Notes under the pieces: model-generated | Told to the model about the DNA's origin: nothing | The model's database searches: none | The model's input: only the letters and a program-made list of their open reading frames with translations | Assembly: GCF_020552705.1 (NCBI RefSeq) | Contig: NZ_JAJBZG010000002.1 | Span: 682,001 to 746,000, forward strand | Direction: 5' to 3' | Source of the DNA: Christiangramia sediminis | GTDB taxonomy: Bacteria > Bacteroidota > Bacteroidia > Flavobacteriales > Flavobacteriaceae | Length of the DNA stretch: 64,000 bases | Translations under genes and position numbers: made by a program | In this document: positions 26,206-37,643 of the stretch, one piece after another | Layout: every line of letters begins with the position of its first letter | Position numbering within the stretch: position 1 is the first letter of the stretch

Positions 26206-26213
26206 TATCTTTG
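26206..26213 (+). promoter_or_regulatory. -7 box of folE
   Basis: TATCTTTG, exact TAnnTTTG. An upstream in-frame ATG at 26203 overlaps this box, so translation should start at 26254 instead. Confidence 0.6.
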
Positions 26214-26253
26214 CAAGCCAATACGGTTTTTACCGACTATTATTGCAAAAAGC

Positions 26254-26931
26254 ATGAAAGTAGATAAAATATTGAATGAAATTGAAGAAATGGGTGATGC
26301 CCATGCAGGCAGTAGTGCAAATACTCCGTTAAGAGAGGATGCATTCAGTTTAAGTGACGAAGAAAAAATTGATCTCATTAAGAAGGATGTAAGAAGCATT
26401 CTTGACACCTTAGGTTTAGATCTAGAAGATGACAGCCTAAAAGGCACTCCCCAGAGAGTTGCCAAGATGTTTGTGAATGAAATATTTTCCGGACTTCATC
26501 CTAAAAGAAAACCGAAAGCCTCAACTTTCGAAAACAAATATAAATATGGCGAGATGCTGGTGGAAAAAAACATTACTGTTTATTCTACCTGCGAACACCA
26601 TCTTCTTCCTATCGTTGGAAAAGCTCATGTTGCCTATATTTCAAACGGAACTGTTGTAGGGCTTTCTAAAATGAACAGAATAGTTGATTATTTTGCTAAA
26701 AGACCCCAGGTGCAGGAACGTATGACGATGCAAATTGTGCATGAACTTCAAAATGTTCTGGGAACTCTGGACGTAGCATGCGTTGTAGATGCCAAACACC
26801 TTTGTGTGAACAGTCGAGGGATTCGCGATATAGAAAGCAGTACCGTTACCAGCGAATTTGGAGGAGCATTTAAAAAGAAAGAAGTTAGAAGAGAATTTCT
26901 GGATTATATTAAATTAGACACATCGTTCTAA
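26254..26931 (+). CDS. folE: GTP cyclohydrolase I
   Basis: 225-aa enzyme opening the GTP ring to 7,8-dihydroneopterin triphosphate, the first step of folate and, through QueD, queuosine synthesis. Zinc ligands are visible in [13 protein letters not shown] and HLCVNSRGI. The [23 protein letters not shown] block binds GTP. The frame extends upstream to an ATG at 26203, but a perfect -7 box covers that codon, so I start at 26254 ([13 protein letters not shown]). cysS follows after 22 nt. queE, another pre-queuosine gene, is in this window at 40141 but unlinked. Confidence 0.96.
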   Translation: MKVDKILNEIEEMGDAHAGSSANTPLREDAFSLSDEEKIDLIKKDVRSILDTLGLDLEDDSLKGTPQRVAKMFVNEIFSGLHPKRKPKASTFENKYKYGEMLVEKNITVYSTCEHHLLPIVGKAHVAYISNGTVVGLSKMNRIVDYFAKRPQVQERMTMQIVHELQNVLGTLDVACVVDAKHLCVNSRGIRDIESSTVTSEFGGAFKKKEVRREFLDYIKLDTSF

Positions 26932-26953
26932 TAATTCAAAATACATTTATTAC

Positions 26954-28438
26954 ATGGCGCTTTACCAGGAACAAAGCCTGAAACTTTACAATTCGATGAG
27001 TGGTGAAAAGGAAACTTTCACCCCTATTAACGAAGGAAATGTAGGCATGTACGTTTGCGGCCCTACGGTTTACAGTAATGTACATCTAGGAAACTGTCGA
27101 ACATTTATTTCTTTCGATCTTGTTTTCAGATATCTAAAACATCTTGGCTATAAAGTTCGTTATGTTAGAAATATTACTGATGCGGGTCATCTTGAAAATG
27201 ATGCTGACAGTGGTGAGGATAGAATTGCCAAGAAAGCCAGACTGGAACAAATTGAACCCATGGAAGTGGTTCAAAAGTACACGGTAGATTTTCATAATAT
27301 TTTAAATAAGTTCAACAACTTTCCTCCAAGCATTGAGCCTACCGCAACGGGTCATATTGTAGAACAAATAGAGATCATTAAAACTATTCTGGACAATGGC
27401 TTTGCTTATGAAGCCAATGGCTCGGTGTATTTTGACGTGATCAAGTTCAATAAAGAGCATTCATATGGAAGGCTAAGCGGAAGAGCGATAGAAGATATGA
27501 TCGCGAACACCCGTGAACTTTCAGCGCAAAGCGATAAAAGAAATCCACAGGATTTTGCTTTATGGAAAAAAGCTGAGCCTCAACATATAATGAGGTGGCC
27601 ATCTCCATGGAGCGATGGATTCCCTGGCTGGCATCTTGAGTGTACAGTTATGAGCACCAAATACCTGGGAGAAGAATTTGATATTCATGGAGGTGGAATG
27701 GATCTAAAATTTCCTCATCATGAATGTGAGATCGCACAGGGAGAGGCTGCAACTGGAAAATCTCCGGTAAATTACTGGCTTCATGCAAACATGTTGACCC
27801 TTAACGGGAAGAAAATGGCAAAAAGCACCGGGAATTTTATTCTTCCGGAGCAAATATTCACCGGTAATAATGATGTTCTCACTAAAGCCTTTTCGCCTAA
27901 TGTGGTTAGATTCTTTATCTTACAGGCTCACTATAGGAGTATTCTAGATTTCTCCAGTGATGCTCTATTAGGTAGCGAAAAAGGTTTTAATAGATTAATG
28001 GAAGCATTTCACTCAATTAATGAGCTTCCCGTTTCCGACAAATCAGATTTTAATTTATCTGAGTGGAAGCAATCCTGCTATGACGCTATGAATGACGACT
28101 TCAACAGTCCTATTCTTATTGCCAAACTATTTGATGCTGTCAAGACCATTAACGGGATCAAAGATGAATCGATTCATATAACTGAATCTAATAAGCAGGA
28201 ATTGAAGACAACCATGAGTTCGTTCATGTTCGATATTCTGGGCCTTGTGGATGCTGCTTCAGAAAATGAAAATGACAGCGATAAACTTGCCGGAACTATT
28301 GAACTTCTAATAAAATTAAGAGCTGAGGCACGGAATAATAAAAATTTCGCCTTAAGTGATCAAATCAGGGATCAGTTACAAGAATTAGGAATTCAACTTA
28401 AAGACGGTAAAGAGGGTACTTCTTTTTCCATAAAATAA
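26954..28438 (+). CDS. cysS: Cysteinyl-tRNA synthetase
   Basis: 494-aa class I synthetase. It has the zinc Cys in [15 protein letters not shown] (HIGH variant HLGN), further zinc ligands in WHLECTVMS and HHECEIAQ, and KMSKS as [10 protein letters not shown]. The C-terminal helical anticodon-binding part and a short conserved domain end the protein. It charges tRNA-Cys. It is 22 nt after folE and 8 nt before yidD, so the three genes and lgt beyond are probably one operon. Confidence 0.97.
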   Translation: MALYQEQSLKLYNSMSGEKETFTPINEGNVGMYVCGPTVYSNVHLGNCRTFISFDLVFRYLKHLGYKVRYVRNITDAGHLENDADSGEDRIAKKARLEQIEPMEVVQKYTVDFHNILNKFNNFPPSIEPTATGHIVEQIEIIKTILDNGFAYEANGSVYFDVIKFNKEHSYGRLSGRAIEDMIANTRELSAQSDKRNPQDFALWKKAEPQHIMRWPSPWSDGFPGWHLECTVMSTKYLGEEFDIHGGGMDLKFPHHECEIAQGEAATGKSPVNYWLHANMLTLNGKKMAKSTGNFILPEQIFTGNNDVLTKAFSPNVVRFFILQAHYRSILDFSSDALLGSEKGFNRLMEAFHSINELPVSDKSDFNLSEWKQSCYDAMNDDFNSPILIAKLFDAVKTINGIKDESIHITESNKQELKTTMSSFMFDILGLVDAASENENDSDKLAGTIELLIKLRAEARNNKNFALSDQIRDQLQELGIQLKDGKEGTSFSIK

Positions 28439-28446
28439 CCTTTACT

Positions 28447-28695
28447 ATGCTGAACCGATACTTAGGTTACATATTGACCGGTTTAGTTCAGTTATACAAG
28501 AAATTTATTTCTCCGCTAACTCCTGCTTCCTGCAGGTATGAACCCACATGCTCAACTTACATGCTTCAGGCTATTGAAATTCATGGTGCTGTAAAAGGCT
28601 TTTGGCTCGGGATAAAAAGGATCGCCAGATGCAACCCATGGGGAGGCTGCGGTTATGACCCTGTACCGGGAAAATCCCAGGACAAAACAAGCTAA
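28447..28695 (+). CDS. yidD: Membrane protein insertion efficiency factor YidD
   Basis: 82-aa small protein with an N-terminal amphipathic/hydrophobic helix. It carries the YidD signature [22 protein letters not shown] and the ending [13 protein letters not shown], with the three conserved Cys. YidD assists YidC-dependent insertion of inner-membrane proteins. Eight bases separate it from cysS. Length is typical. Confidence 0.95.
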   Translation: MLNRYLGYILTGLVQLYKKFISPLTPASCRYEPTCSTYMLQAIEIHGAVKGFWLGIKRIARCNPWGGCGYDPVPGKSQDKTS

Positions 28696-28740
28696 AGAAA
28701 TCGCAAATATGTATATTTACGGCTAATCAAATAAATTCAT

Positions 28741-29565
28741 ATGCTGTTTAATGCTATTCGCTGGAATCCGTCAGAAGGACTGGATCTGGGAATTTTCACC
28801 CTTCACTATTATAGCTTAATGTTTTTAATTGCCTTCACCCTGGGTTGGTACATTATGAAAAGCATATATACCCGTGAAGGTATTTCTATTGAAAAATTAG
28901 ATTCTTTATTTATATACACAGTTCTTGCAACCCTTATTGGGGCAAGATTAGGCCATGTTATCTTTTACGACTGGGAATATTTTCAAAATCATTTATTAGA
29001 AATATTCCTTCCTGTTCGTTTTGAACCTGAATTTGAATTTACCGGATTTAGAGGTCTGGCAAGTCACGGCGCAGCTATAGGTATTATAGTGGCCATGTAC
29101 CTTTACGCGAAAAGAATACTTCAAAAACCGGTGCTATGGATACTGGACAGGATTGTGATCCCAGTTGCCAGTGGAGCCATTTTTGTTAGAATAGGAAATT
29201 TTATCAATTCCGAAATTATAGGAAAACCTACGAATTCAGATTATGGAGTGATATTTGAAAAACTCGGAGAAGATTTCGCCAGGCATCCCGCACAGTTATA
29301 CGAATCTGCTTGTTATTTGGCTATTTTCGTGATCTTATGGTTCATATACTGGAAAACAGAGAAACGCTTTAAAACCGGCTATATTTTCGGTTTATTCCTC
29401 GTACTCCTCTGGACCGTTAGATTCTTCGTAGAATTCGTTAAAGAGCCGCAGGTGGGTGAGCGTGCCAACTGGTTATTGAATACCGGTCAATGGCTAAGTA
29501 TTCCTTTTGTAATTGCCGGACTCTATTTTATGTACCGACCTATGAAAAGAAAAACGGCAGTATGA
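28741..29565 (+). CDS. lgt: Prolipoprotein diacylglyceryl transferase
   Basis: 274-aa inner-membrane enzyme with seven predicted transmembrane helices. It transfers diacylglyceryl from phosphatidylglycerol to the lipobox Cys of prolipoproteins. The family signature is seen in RIGNFINSEIIGKPT, the FRGLASHGAAIGI block with its conserved His, and HPAQLYES. Its TGA overlaps the ATG of a DUF192 lipoprotein gene (ATGA at 29562-29565). Many substrates (lipoproteins) are encoded in this window. A -7-like TATATTTA lies about 30 nt upstream. Confidence 0.96.
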   Translation: MLFNAIRWNPSEGLDLGIFTLHYYSLMFLIAFTLGWYIMKSIYTREGISIEKLDSLFIYTVLATLIGARLGHVIFYDWEYFQNHLLEIFLPVRFEPEFEFTGFRGLASHGAAIGIIVAMYLYAKRILQKPVLWILDRIVIPVASGAIFVRIGNFINSEIIGKPTNSDYGVIFEKLGEDFARHPAQLYESACYLAIFVILWFIYWKTEKRFKTGYIFGLFLVLLWTVRFFVEFVKEPQVGERANWLLNTGQWLSIPFVIAGLYFMYRPMKRKTAV

Positions 29566-30065
29566 AAAAACGAATTCTGAGCCTTGCCTCCTTATCACTC
29601 TTTATAAGCATTTCATTCAGTTCGTGCAATGACAAGGATAAAAAAGAGGAGAGCATTGAAACCGATCCTATCACTTTTACCAAAGAAGCTGAACTTTATC
29701 TCATCAAAGCCTCAGGCGATACGATCCAAAAGCTGGACATTGAGCTTGCGGAAAATGATTATGAACACCAGACTGGTCTAATGTATCGCGAAAGTATGGA
29801 AGATAACCAGGGTATGCTGTTTATATATGATACAGAACGCATAAGAAGCTTCTATATGAAGAATACTTATATTCCGCTTGATATTATTTATTATGAAGCT
29901 GACAGTTCCCTGGTGAGCATACAAAAGAACGCAACCCCTAGAGACGAAAAATCACTTCCTTCAGAAGGTCCCGCCCAGTTTATTCTGGAGATCAACGGAG
30001 GTCTGTCTGATGAATGGGGATTAGAAAAAGATGATAAAATGAGTTATATAAGAACAGAAGAATAA
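29562..30065 (+). CDS. DUF192-family lipoprotein
   Basis: 167 aa starting MKKRILSLASLSLFISISFSSC, a type II signal peptide with lipobox SFSSC. The mature part is the DUF192 fold: ELAENDYEHQTGLMYRESM, then GMLFIYDTERIRSFYMKNTYIPLDIIY and an Ala-Gln-Phe-Ile-Leu-Glu-Ile-x-x-Gly motif. DUF192 proteins are widespread and of uncertain function. The frame extends upstream into lgt (to 29490), but the ATGA overlap at 29562 with lgt and the clean signal peptide fix the start. Two terminators follow. Confidence 0.92.
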   Translation: MKKRILSLASLSLFISISFSSCNDKDKKEESIETDPITFTKEAELYLIKASGDTIQKLDIELAENDYEHQTGLMYRESMEDNQGMLFIYDTERIRSFYMKNTYIPLDIIYYEADSSLVSIQKNATPRDEKSLPSEGPAQFILEINGGLSDEWGLEKDDKMSYIRTEE

Positions 30066-30124
30066 TTATTATCAATTACTGAATCCAACCTTAAACCAGT
30101 TGACAGTTTTAAAAGTTCTATACA

Positions 30125-30154
30125 AACCTGTGGAATATTCTTCACAGGTTTTTT
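30125..30154 (+). terminator. Rho-independent terminator of the folE-cysS-yidD-lgt group
   Basis: 8-bp stem AACCTGTG / CACAGGTT with a 10-nt loop, followed by T4 after the stem's last TT. Confidence 0.8.
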
Positions 30155-30182
30155 CATTTAGAAAAACAGGTATTTCGTGTAT

Positions 30183-30213
30183 AAAAAAAGGCTTCCCAAT
30201 TGGAAAGCCTTTT
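30183..30213 (-). terminator. Rho-independent terminator of secDF
   Basis: Minus-strand stem with arms AAAAGGCTT... / AAGCCTTTT (one mismatch), short AT-rich loop and seven T, 24 nt after the secDF stop. Confidence 0.85.
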
Positions 30214-30236
30214 TAATTCTATTATTTATAAGAAGC

Positions 30237-33200
30237 TTATACAGTAGTAGCTTCTTCAGTCTCAGGTTTTTCTTTCTTCTGAATTGAAGACTTCTTCTTA
30301 ACACTATCAACCATTATAGGGGTTGCAATGAATAAGGAAGAATAAGTACCCACAATTACACCTACAATAAGTGCAAACATAAATCCTCTGATGCTTTCTC
30401 CTCCGAAGATAAAGATCGCAAGAAGAACCACCAAGGTAGTAAGCGAGGTGTTTAATGTTCTGCTTAAAGTACTGTTAAGTGCTGCATTTACGGTCTTTTT
30501 TAGCGGCCAGCTAGTATGCTCGTTTACATATTCCCTGATTCGGTCAAAAACCACCACGGTATCATTCAGCGAGTAACCAATTACGGTAAGGATCGCGGCA
30601 ATAAACGCCTGATCTATTTCCATGTTAAACGGCATCACTTTATACAGTAAAGAGAAAATACCCAATACCACAAGTACATCATGGAAAACGGCAGTTACAG
30701 CTCCTAAACTAAATTGCCATTTACGGAAACGCAATAAGATATAAAGGAATACCACGATCAATGATCCTAATACCGCCCAGAAGGAAGCATTTTTAATATC
30801 ATCGGCAATCGTAGCACCAACCTTCATAGACTGCATTACACCAACTTGCTTATCATCGGCTCCGTCTATAAATTCTTCATAAGTTAAATCTGCAGGTAGG
30901 AATGAAGCAAGTGATTCATAAAGTGATCTTTGTATTTCTTCATCAACTTCAGCACCTTCTTCATCAACTTTATATTTGGTGGTGATCTTTAACTGATTGT
31001 CAGGACCAAAAGTTTTTGCTTCGGCACTTCCAAAAGTAGCTACCAGATCATTCTGAACTTCGGTTGGATTCACATCATCTGCAAATCTCACGGTATAAGT
31101 TCTACCTCCTACAAAATCTACACCTTCGTTAAGACCCTGAGTAAGCAATGATCCAATACTTATTACAATAAATAAACCTGAAATTATATAAGCAACCTTT
31201 CTCTTTTTAAGGAAGTCTATGTTCATGTTAGTAAACAGGTTCTTGGTAAGAGAGGTAGTAAAAGCTAATGATTTCCCTTTTATACCATACCCATCTATAA
31301 ACAATCTCGTAATAAAGATCGCTGTAAATAGAGAAGTTGCAATACCAATTAATAAGGTAGTAGCGAAACCTTTAATAGGCCCGGTACCCAGAAGGAACAA
31401 AATAAGACCTGTAAGCCCTGTGGTAATATTCGCATCAAGAATAGAGGACAATGCATTATTGAAACCATCTTTAATAGCATCTTTTTGCATCTTACCTTTG
31501 GCAAGTTCTTCTTTAATTCTTTCAAAAATAAGTACGTTAGCATCCACAGACATACCTATGGTTAACACAATACCGGCGATACCAGGTAATGTAAGAACAG
31601 CTCCAAGACCTGCAAGAATACCAAATATAAAAAGGATGTTCACTGCAAGGGCGATATCTGCAAAAACACCTGCTTTACCATAATAAAGGATCATCCAGAT
31701 TAGAACAAGGATCAAAGCAATAACGAACGACATAACACCACTGTCTATAGCTTCCTGTCCTAATGACGGACCAACAACTTCACTTTGAATAATATCTGCA
31801 GAAGCAGGAAGTTTACCTGCTCTCAATACGTTTGCTAAATCCTGTCCTTCTGTAATTGAAAAATCACCGGTGATCTCGCTTCTTCCACCTGAAATGGCTC
31901 CAGTTGAAACACCTGGTGCAGAATACACAATATTATCAAGTACAATCGCGATCTGGCTCTGTTCATTAGATGCCTTCCCGGTCATATCTTCCCAGATCTT
32001 CGCACCAGTACCATCCATTTGCATGCTTACTGCAATACGACCTAACTGATCATAAGTTTGCTGAGCATCGGTAATAACACTTCCACTCAAAGGTGGCTCC
32101 ATGTTACGATTTCCTTTTAATGCATATAATGCGGCAGATTCGGTTTCTTCTTCAGCAACTCCCCATACGAATTTTGCATATCTCATTTCTGAAGGAAGCA
32201 AAGATCTAATTTGAGGATTCTGAAGATAATCCATCACTTTAGCAGTATCCTGAACTTTAAAATTTGCAAGTACCGGCCCTCCCTGGAATCCTGGAGAAAC
32301 CATAAGATCGAACAGTGGATTGTTTCCAGTTTCAACTTCAGTACTATCCTCAGCATCAGCTAAAAGCTCATCGATCTCACTATCTCCTGAAGTTGCGGTC
32401 GTATCAGTTTCTTCTTCTGAAGTAGTTTCCTCTGAACGTTGCATTTCAGCTAATCTGTTATTAGCCTGAACGAGGAAATTTCCTATTTCGTTGTTCTTAT
32501 AAACATGCCAGAACTCTAATTGAGCAGTACTCTGTAAAAGGTTCTTAACCCTGCTTATATCTTTAGCTCCCGGTAATTCAACAAGGATTCTTCCTGAATT
32601 TCCAAGACGCTGGATGTTTGGTTGAGTTACCCCAAACTTATCGATACGTTTTCTTAATACTTCAAAAGCTGAAGTAATAGACTCATCAATCTTTCTTCTG
32701 ATAATGGGCTCCACTTCTTCATTACTCATGTTGAAGTTAACCTCATCACTTAAAGTTTTATTTGCAAAAACATCCGGAGACGCCAGTTTAGCGTCTGGTA
32801 TATTATTGAAAGCTTCGAAGAAAAGATCTATATAGTTCTCCTGACTATCAGTTTGAGCTTCATCGGCCTGAGCAAGTGCTTTTCTAAAAGCAGGATCCCT
32901 GGTGTCGTTCGCCAGTCCGCTTAAGATATCTTTAACCGAAATTTGCAGAATCACGTTGATCCCACCCTTAAGGTCAAGTCCCTTATTAAGTTCCTTGTCT
33001 TTAGCATTATTGTAGGTAATTCCCGCAATCACCTCATTATTACCGATAGAATCTAAATACCTGGCTTGTGCCTGGTCACGTAGTTCTGAGTAATTTTCTA
33101 CATCTTCACCAAATTCCTGTGCGGCAAATTCCTCAGCATCAGTCTCAACATCATTTGTTATATACGTAAAAGACAGCTGATAAAGACATACCAGCCCAAA

Positions 33201-33239
33201 CAAAATTGCAAAAACTTTAATCAGTCCTTTATTCTGCAT
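30237..33239 (-). CDS. secDF: Protein translocase subunits SecD and SecF, fused
   Basis: 1000-aa inner-membrane protein. The SecD half (about 1-650) and SecF half (about 660-1000) are joined, with twelve predicted transmembrane helices and two large periplasmic loops. SecD signatures include LDLKGGINVILQI, RKRIDKFGVTQPNIQ and SVDANVLIFERIKEE. SecF signatures include GVDFVGGRTYTV, GYSLNDTVVVFDRIRE and LNTSLTT. SecDF uses the proton gradient to help late steps of Sec export. The SecD periplasmic loop has an acidic low-complexity insert (about 270-310, Glu/Thr/Ser/Asp-rich). Fusion is normal in Bacteroidota. It is a single gene. Confidence 0.97.
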   Translation of the reverse strand: MQNKGLIKVFAILFGLVCLYQLSFTYITNDVETDAEEFAAQEFGEDVENYSELRDQAQARYLDSIGNNEVIAGITYNNAKDKELNKGLDLKGGINVILQISVKDILSGLANDTRDPAFRKALAQADEAQTDSQENYIDLFFEAFNNIPDAKLASPDVFANKTLSDEVNFNMSNEEVEPIIRRKIDESITSAFEVLRKRIDKFGVTQPNIQRLGNSGRILVELPGAKDISRVKNLLQSTAQLEFWHVYKNNEIGNFLVQANNRLAEMQRSEETTSEEETDTTATSGDSEIDELLADAEDSTEVETGNNPLFDLMVSPGFQGGPVLANFKVQDTAKVMDYLQNPQIRSLLPSEMRYAKFVWGVAEEETESAALYALKGNRNMEPPLSGSVITDAQQTYDQLGRIAVSMQMDGTGAKIWEDMTGKASNEQSQIAIVLDNIVYSAPGVSTGAISGGRSEITGDFSITEGQDLANVLRAGKLPASADIIQSEVVGPSLGQEAIDSGVMSFVIALILVLIWMILYYGKAGVFADIALAVNILFIFGILAGLGAVLTLPGIAGIVLTIGMSVDANVLIFERIKEELAKGKMQKDAIKDGFNNALSSILDANITTGLTGLILFLLGTGPIKGFATTLLIGIATSLFTAIFITRLFIDGYGIKGKSLAFTTSLTKNLFTNMNIDFLKKRKVAYIISGLFIVISIGSLLTQGLNEGVDFVGGRTYTVRFADDVNPTEVQNDLVATFGSAEAKTFGPDNQLKITTKYKVDEEGAEVDEEIQRSLYESLASFLPADLTYEEFIDGADDKQVGVMQSMKVGATIADDIKNASFWAVLGSLIVVFLYILLRFRKWQFSLGAVTAVFHDVLVVLGIFSLLYKVMPFNMEIDQAFIAAILTVIGYSLNDTVVVFDRIREYVNEHTSWPLKKTVNAALNSTLSRTLNTSLTTLVVLLAIFIFGGESIRGFMFALIVGVIVGTYSSLFIATPIMVDSVKKKSSIQKKEKPETEEATTV

Positions 33240-33349
33240 TATTCCTCAAATTATTGATTATAGGTCTATTTTAAAAACGGACAAATATAGGACTTCATAA
33301 TTCAAATCCCAATATTTTTTTTTGGATAATTTTAACTTTTAATTCCAAC

Positions 33350-33375
33350 AAAAAAGCCACAAAAACTGTGGCTTT
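33350..33375 (-). terminator. Rho-independent terminator of mdh
   Basis: Minus-strand stem AAAGCCAC / GTGGCTTT with 7-nt loop and T6, 33 nt after the mdh stop. Confidence 0.88.
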
Positions 33376-33407
33376 CAAGAGTATTTTGAATAAATATTGC
33401 TAAAAAA

Positions 33408-34334
33408 TTACACGTCGAGCAATCCGTTGGTTTTTTTCACCCCTTCAGCACTCTCCTTCATTTTGGCTTTTTCAGCATCATCCAATTGTAATTCCACAAT
33501 TTTCTCCAGGCCATCTTTTCCAAGAATAGCCGGCACACCAATACAAAGATCATTTAGTCCATACTCACCCTCTAATAAGGCTGAACATGGAAACATTTTC
33601 TTTTGATCACAGGCGATTGCCTGCACCAATCCAGAAACAGCAGCTCCCGGAGCATACCATGCGCTTGTTCCTAATAATTTCGTAAGAGTTGCTCCTCCCA
33701 CTTTAGTATCTTCAGAAACCTGGTTTAATCTATCTTCAGATAAAAACGCAGTTACAGGAACAGAGTTTCTTGTGGCCAGTCTTGTTAAAGGAACCATTCC
33801 GGTATCACTATGACCACCAATCACCATTCCATCAACATCTGATGGAGGGCATTCTAGCGCTTCACTTAATCTATATTTAAAACGAGCGCTGTCTAGTGCA
33901 CCACCCATCCCAATAATTTTATTCTTAGGAAGTCCCGTAGTTTTATGTACCAAATAGGTCATCGTATCCATAGGATTACTAACTACAATAAGCGTAACAT
34001 TTGGTGAATGCTTAATTAGATTAGCAGATACTTCTTTAACGATCCCGGCGTTAATTCCAATCAACTCTTCCCTGGTCATTCCGGGCTTACGCGGAATACC
34101 ACTTGTAATTACAGCGATATCAGAATTTGCAGTTTTGGAATAATCGTTAGTACTTCCTGTTATTTTTGTATCGAAGCCATTAAGAGTTGCGGTTTGCATA
34201 AGGTCCATTGCTTTACCTTCAGCATAACCTTCTTTAATATCCAGTAATACAACTTCTGAAGCAAAATTTTTGATGGCGACATATTCGGCACAGCTGGCAC
34301 CAACGGCACCCGCTCCTACTATGGTAACTTTCAT
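33408..34334 (-). CDS. mdh: Malate dehydrogenase (LDH-like type)
   Basis: 308-aa NAD-dependent enzyme of the TCA cycle, interconverting malate and oxaloacetate. The N-terminal VGAGAVGASCAEY is the NAD Rossmann motif, followed by the ribose-binding Asp in VVLLDIKEG. Substrate Arg residues are in ITSGIPRKPGMTREEL. VSNPMDTMTYL and the catalytic His in VIGGHSDTGMVPL complete the site. It belongs to the LDH-like Mdh group seen in Bacteroidota. A near-consensus -7 element (TAATTTCG) lies at 34371-34378. Confidence 0.96.
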   Translation of the reverse strand: MKVTIVGAGAVGASCAEYVAIKNFASEVVLLDIKEGYAEGKAMDLMQTATLNGFDTKITGSTNDYSKTANSDIAVITSGIPRKPGMTREELIGINAGIVKEVSANLIKHSPNVTLIVVSNPMDTMTYLVHKTTGLPKNKIIGMGGALDSARFKYRLSEALECPPSDVDGMVIGGHSDTGMVPLTRLATRNSVPVTAFLSEDRLNQVSEDTKVGGATLTKLLGTSAWYAPGAAVSGLVQAIACDQKKMFPCSALLEGEYGLNDLCIGVPAILGKDGLEKIVELQLDDAEKAKMKESAEGVKKTNGLLDV

Positions 34335-34428
34335 GTTAAAATATTATTTAATTTCTATTAATAATGACTGCGAAATTACGAATAATGAGGCAGTAATAAT
34401 AATAAGGAATGGTTAAATCATATACAGC

Positions 34429-35403
34429 TTAGAGTATGAAATGCAATCCAAGATTAAAATTCACAAATTTACCTGCTGTGGCCATGGTACTAATTTTGAA
34501 CCTTTCAAAATATAGATTAAAACCAATATCTCCTTTAAACTGAGCTTCTTTGTCATTTAAAGTTGCAAGATTAGAATTCACTAATCCAAGTGCAATACCA
34601 TCACCTCCAAATTCATATTCAAAGTCTGATTGAGCGACACCTAAAGCTCCAAAAATTTCAAAATTTTCATATTTCTTTGACGCCATCACTTCAGCCATCC
34701 ACACACCAGCACTTACATCAATAAGATCAAGATTAACAAGGTTTGGTACACTTATTTGTTCAAATTCGTATTTAACATCAAAAATATCATAAGCTATAAT
34801 TCCTGCTACCTGAAGATCATCTTCTTCATTAAACCTGAAATACTGACTAAAATTATGCTTAAGACCTACACCATACGTACTGAATTTAGAACCATCTACC
34901 TCTAATTCGGGAAGTGCTCGCACACCTATCTGAAACCCATATGGCAATCCAACCGAAACCTGGGCGAAAGGATAAAAAAGAGCTCCTTTATCAATTCCTT
35001 CAATAGCATTAAAACTGAAATCTTCACCCATAAACGTACCATTGAACATTACTTCTGAAGCACTTCCAAAAGCCGTTGGAATAACAGCCCCGCCGTCTCC
35101 ATCATTAATGGTAAGATTCGTAAAGTCATTATCATTTACGGTAAATTCCTTTTTACTGGAAGGAACAAATAAAGCATTTGCATGAAGGGAAACATCTACT
35201 TTCCATGGCTCTAGTGCTCTAGCAGAAGTAAACCAGCTAGCTGTTGCCTGATAAGCAGCACTTTCAGATGCCGGACTGGCAAAGCCATCAGCTAAAATCA
35301 AAAAGTCGTTAATTATATCGGTTCCCTCCTGAGGAATTGCCTGGGAAAATGATTTGCCAGAAGTGAAAATAATGACTAAAAAAAGATATTTAAAATTTTT
35401 CAC
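34429..35403 (-). CDS. DUF6588-family outer membrane protein
   Basis: 324 aa with a signal peptide (ending about SFSQ). The mature protein has alternating beta-strand patterns and ends in FNLGLHFIL, as expected for an outer-membrane barrel. The segment DFLILADGFASPASESAAYQATASWFTSA and ALEPWKVDVSLHANALFVPSS are features of the Bacteroidota DUF6588 family. The function is unknown. It sits alone between terminators and may be transcribed independently. It is not related to the FadL-like protein at 22720. Confidence 0.8.
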   Translation of the reverse strand: MKNFKYLFLVIIFTSGKSFSQAIPQEGTDIINDFLILADGFASPASESAAYQATASWFTSARALEPWKVDVSLHANALFVPSSKKEFTVNDNDFTNLTINDGDGGAVIPTAFGSASEVMFNGTFMGEDFSFNAIEGIDKGALFYPFAQVSVGLPYGFQIGVRALPELEVDGSKFSTYGVGLKHNFSQYFRFNEEDDLQVAGIIAYDIFDVKYEFEQISVPNLVNLDLIDVSAGVWMAEVMASKKYENFEIFGALGVAQSDFEYEFGGDGIALGLVNSNLATLNDKEAQFKGDIGFNLYFERFKISTMATAGKFVNFNLGLHFIL

Positions 35404-35465
35404 AGTGATTTGGATTAAGTTATTTTAAAAATAATAAAATATAGGTTACTTCTATACTTGAACGT

Positions 35466-35497
35466 AAAAAACCCACACTTATTCGTAAAATGTGGGT
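35466..35497 (-). terminator. Rho-independent terminator of gyrB
   Basis: Minus-strand stem with arms ACCCACA / TGTGGGT, 13-nt loop and a T-run of five to six, 27 nt after the gyrB stop. Confidence 0.85.
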
Positions 35498-35523
35498 CTT
35501 TTAAAAAATTATTTTAGCACTGC

Positions 35524-37476
<1,953 letters not shown>

Positions 37477-37503
37477 TTAATTTCGTCTATTTTGGATAAC
37501 GAA

Positions 37504-37511
37504 CAAATATA
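37504..37511 (-). promoter_or_regulatory. -7 box of gyrB
   Basis: TATATTTG on the minus strand, exact TAnnTTTG, about 40 nt before the gyrB ATG. Confidence 0.55.
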
Positions 37512-37579
37512 ACAATTCGCATATTTTTAACAGGTTGCAGCAGCCTTATAAGGTCTTAAGTTATCAACAAATTATGTGG

Positions 37580-37622
37580 AAAAACCCGAAACCTGGAAGA
37601 ATTATTCCTGGTTTCGGGTTTT
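37580..37622 (-). terminator. Rho-independent terminator of asnB
   Basis: Long 13-bp stem AAAACCCGAAACC / GGTTTCGGGTTTT, minus-strand T-run of five. It ends 22 nt downstream of the asnB stop. Confidence 0.88.
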
Positions 37623-37643
37623 AAATATAAATAGTGATGAATA

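Noticed and set aside
37561-37569. TTATCAACA near gyrB, and its complement at 61924-61932, as DnaA boxes or an origin
   Set aside because: Each is a single site with one mismatch to TTATCCACA. No dnaA, cluster of boxes or AT-rich unwinding region is nearby.
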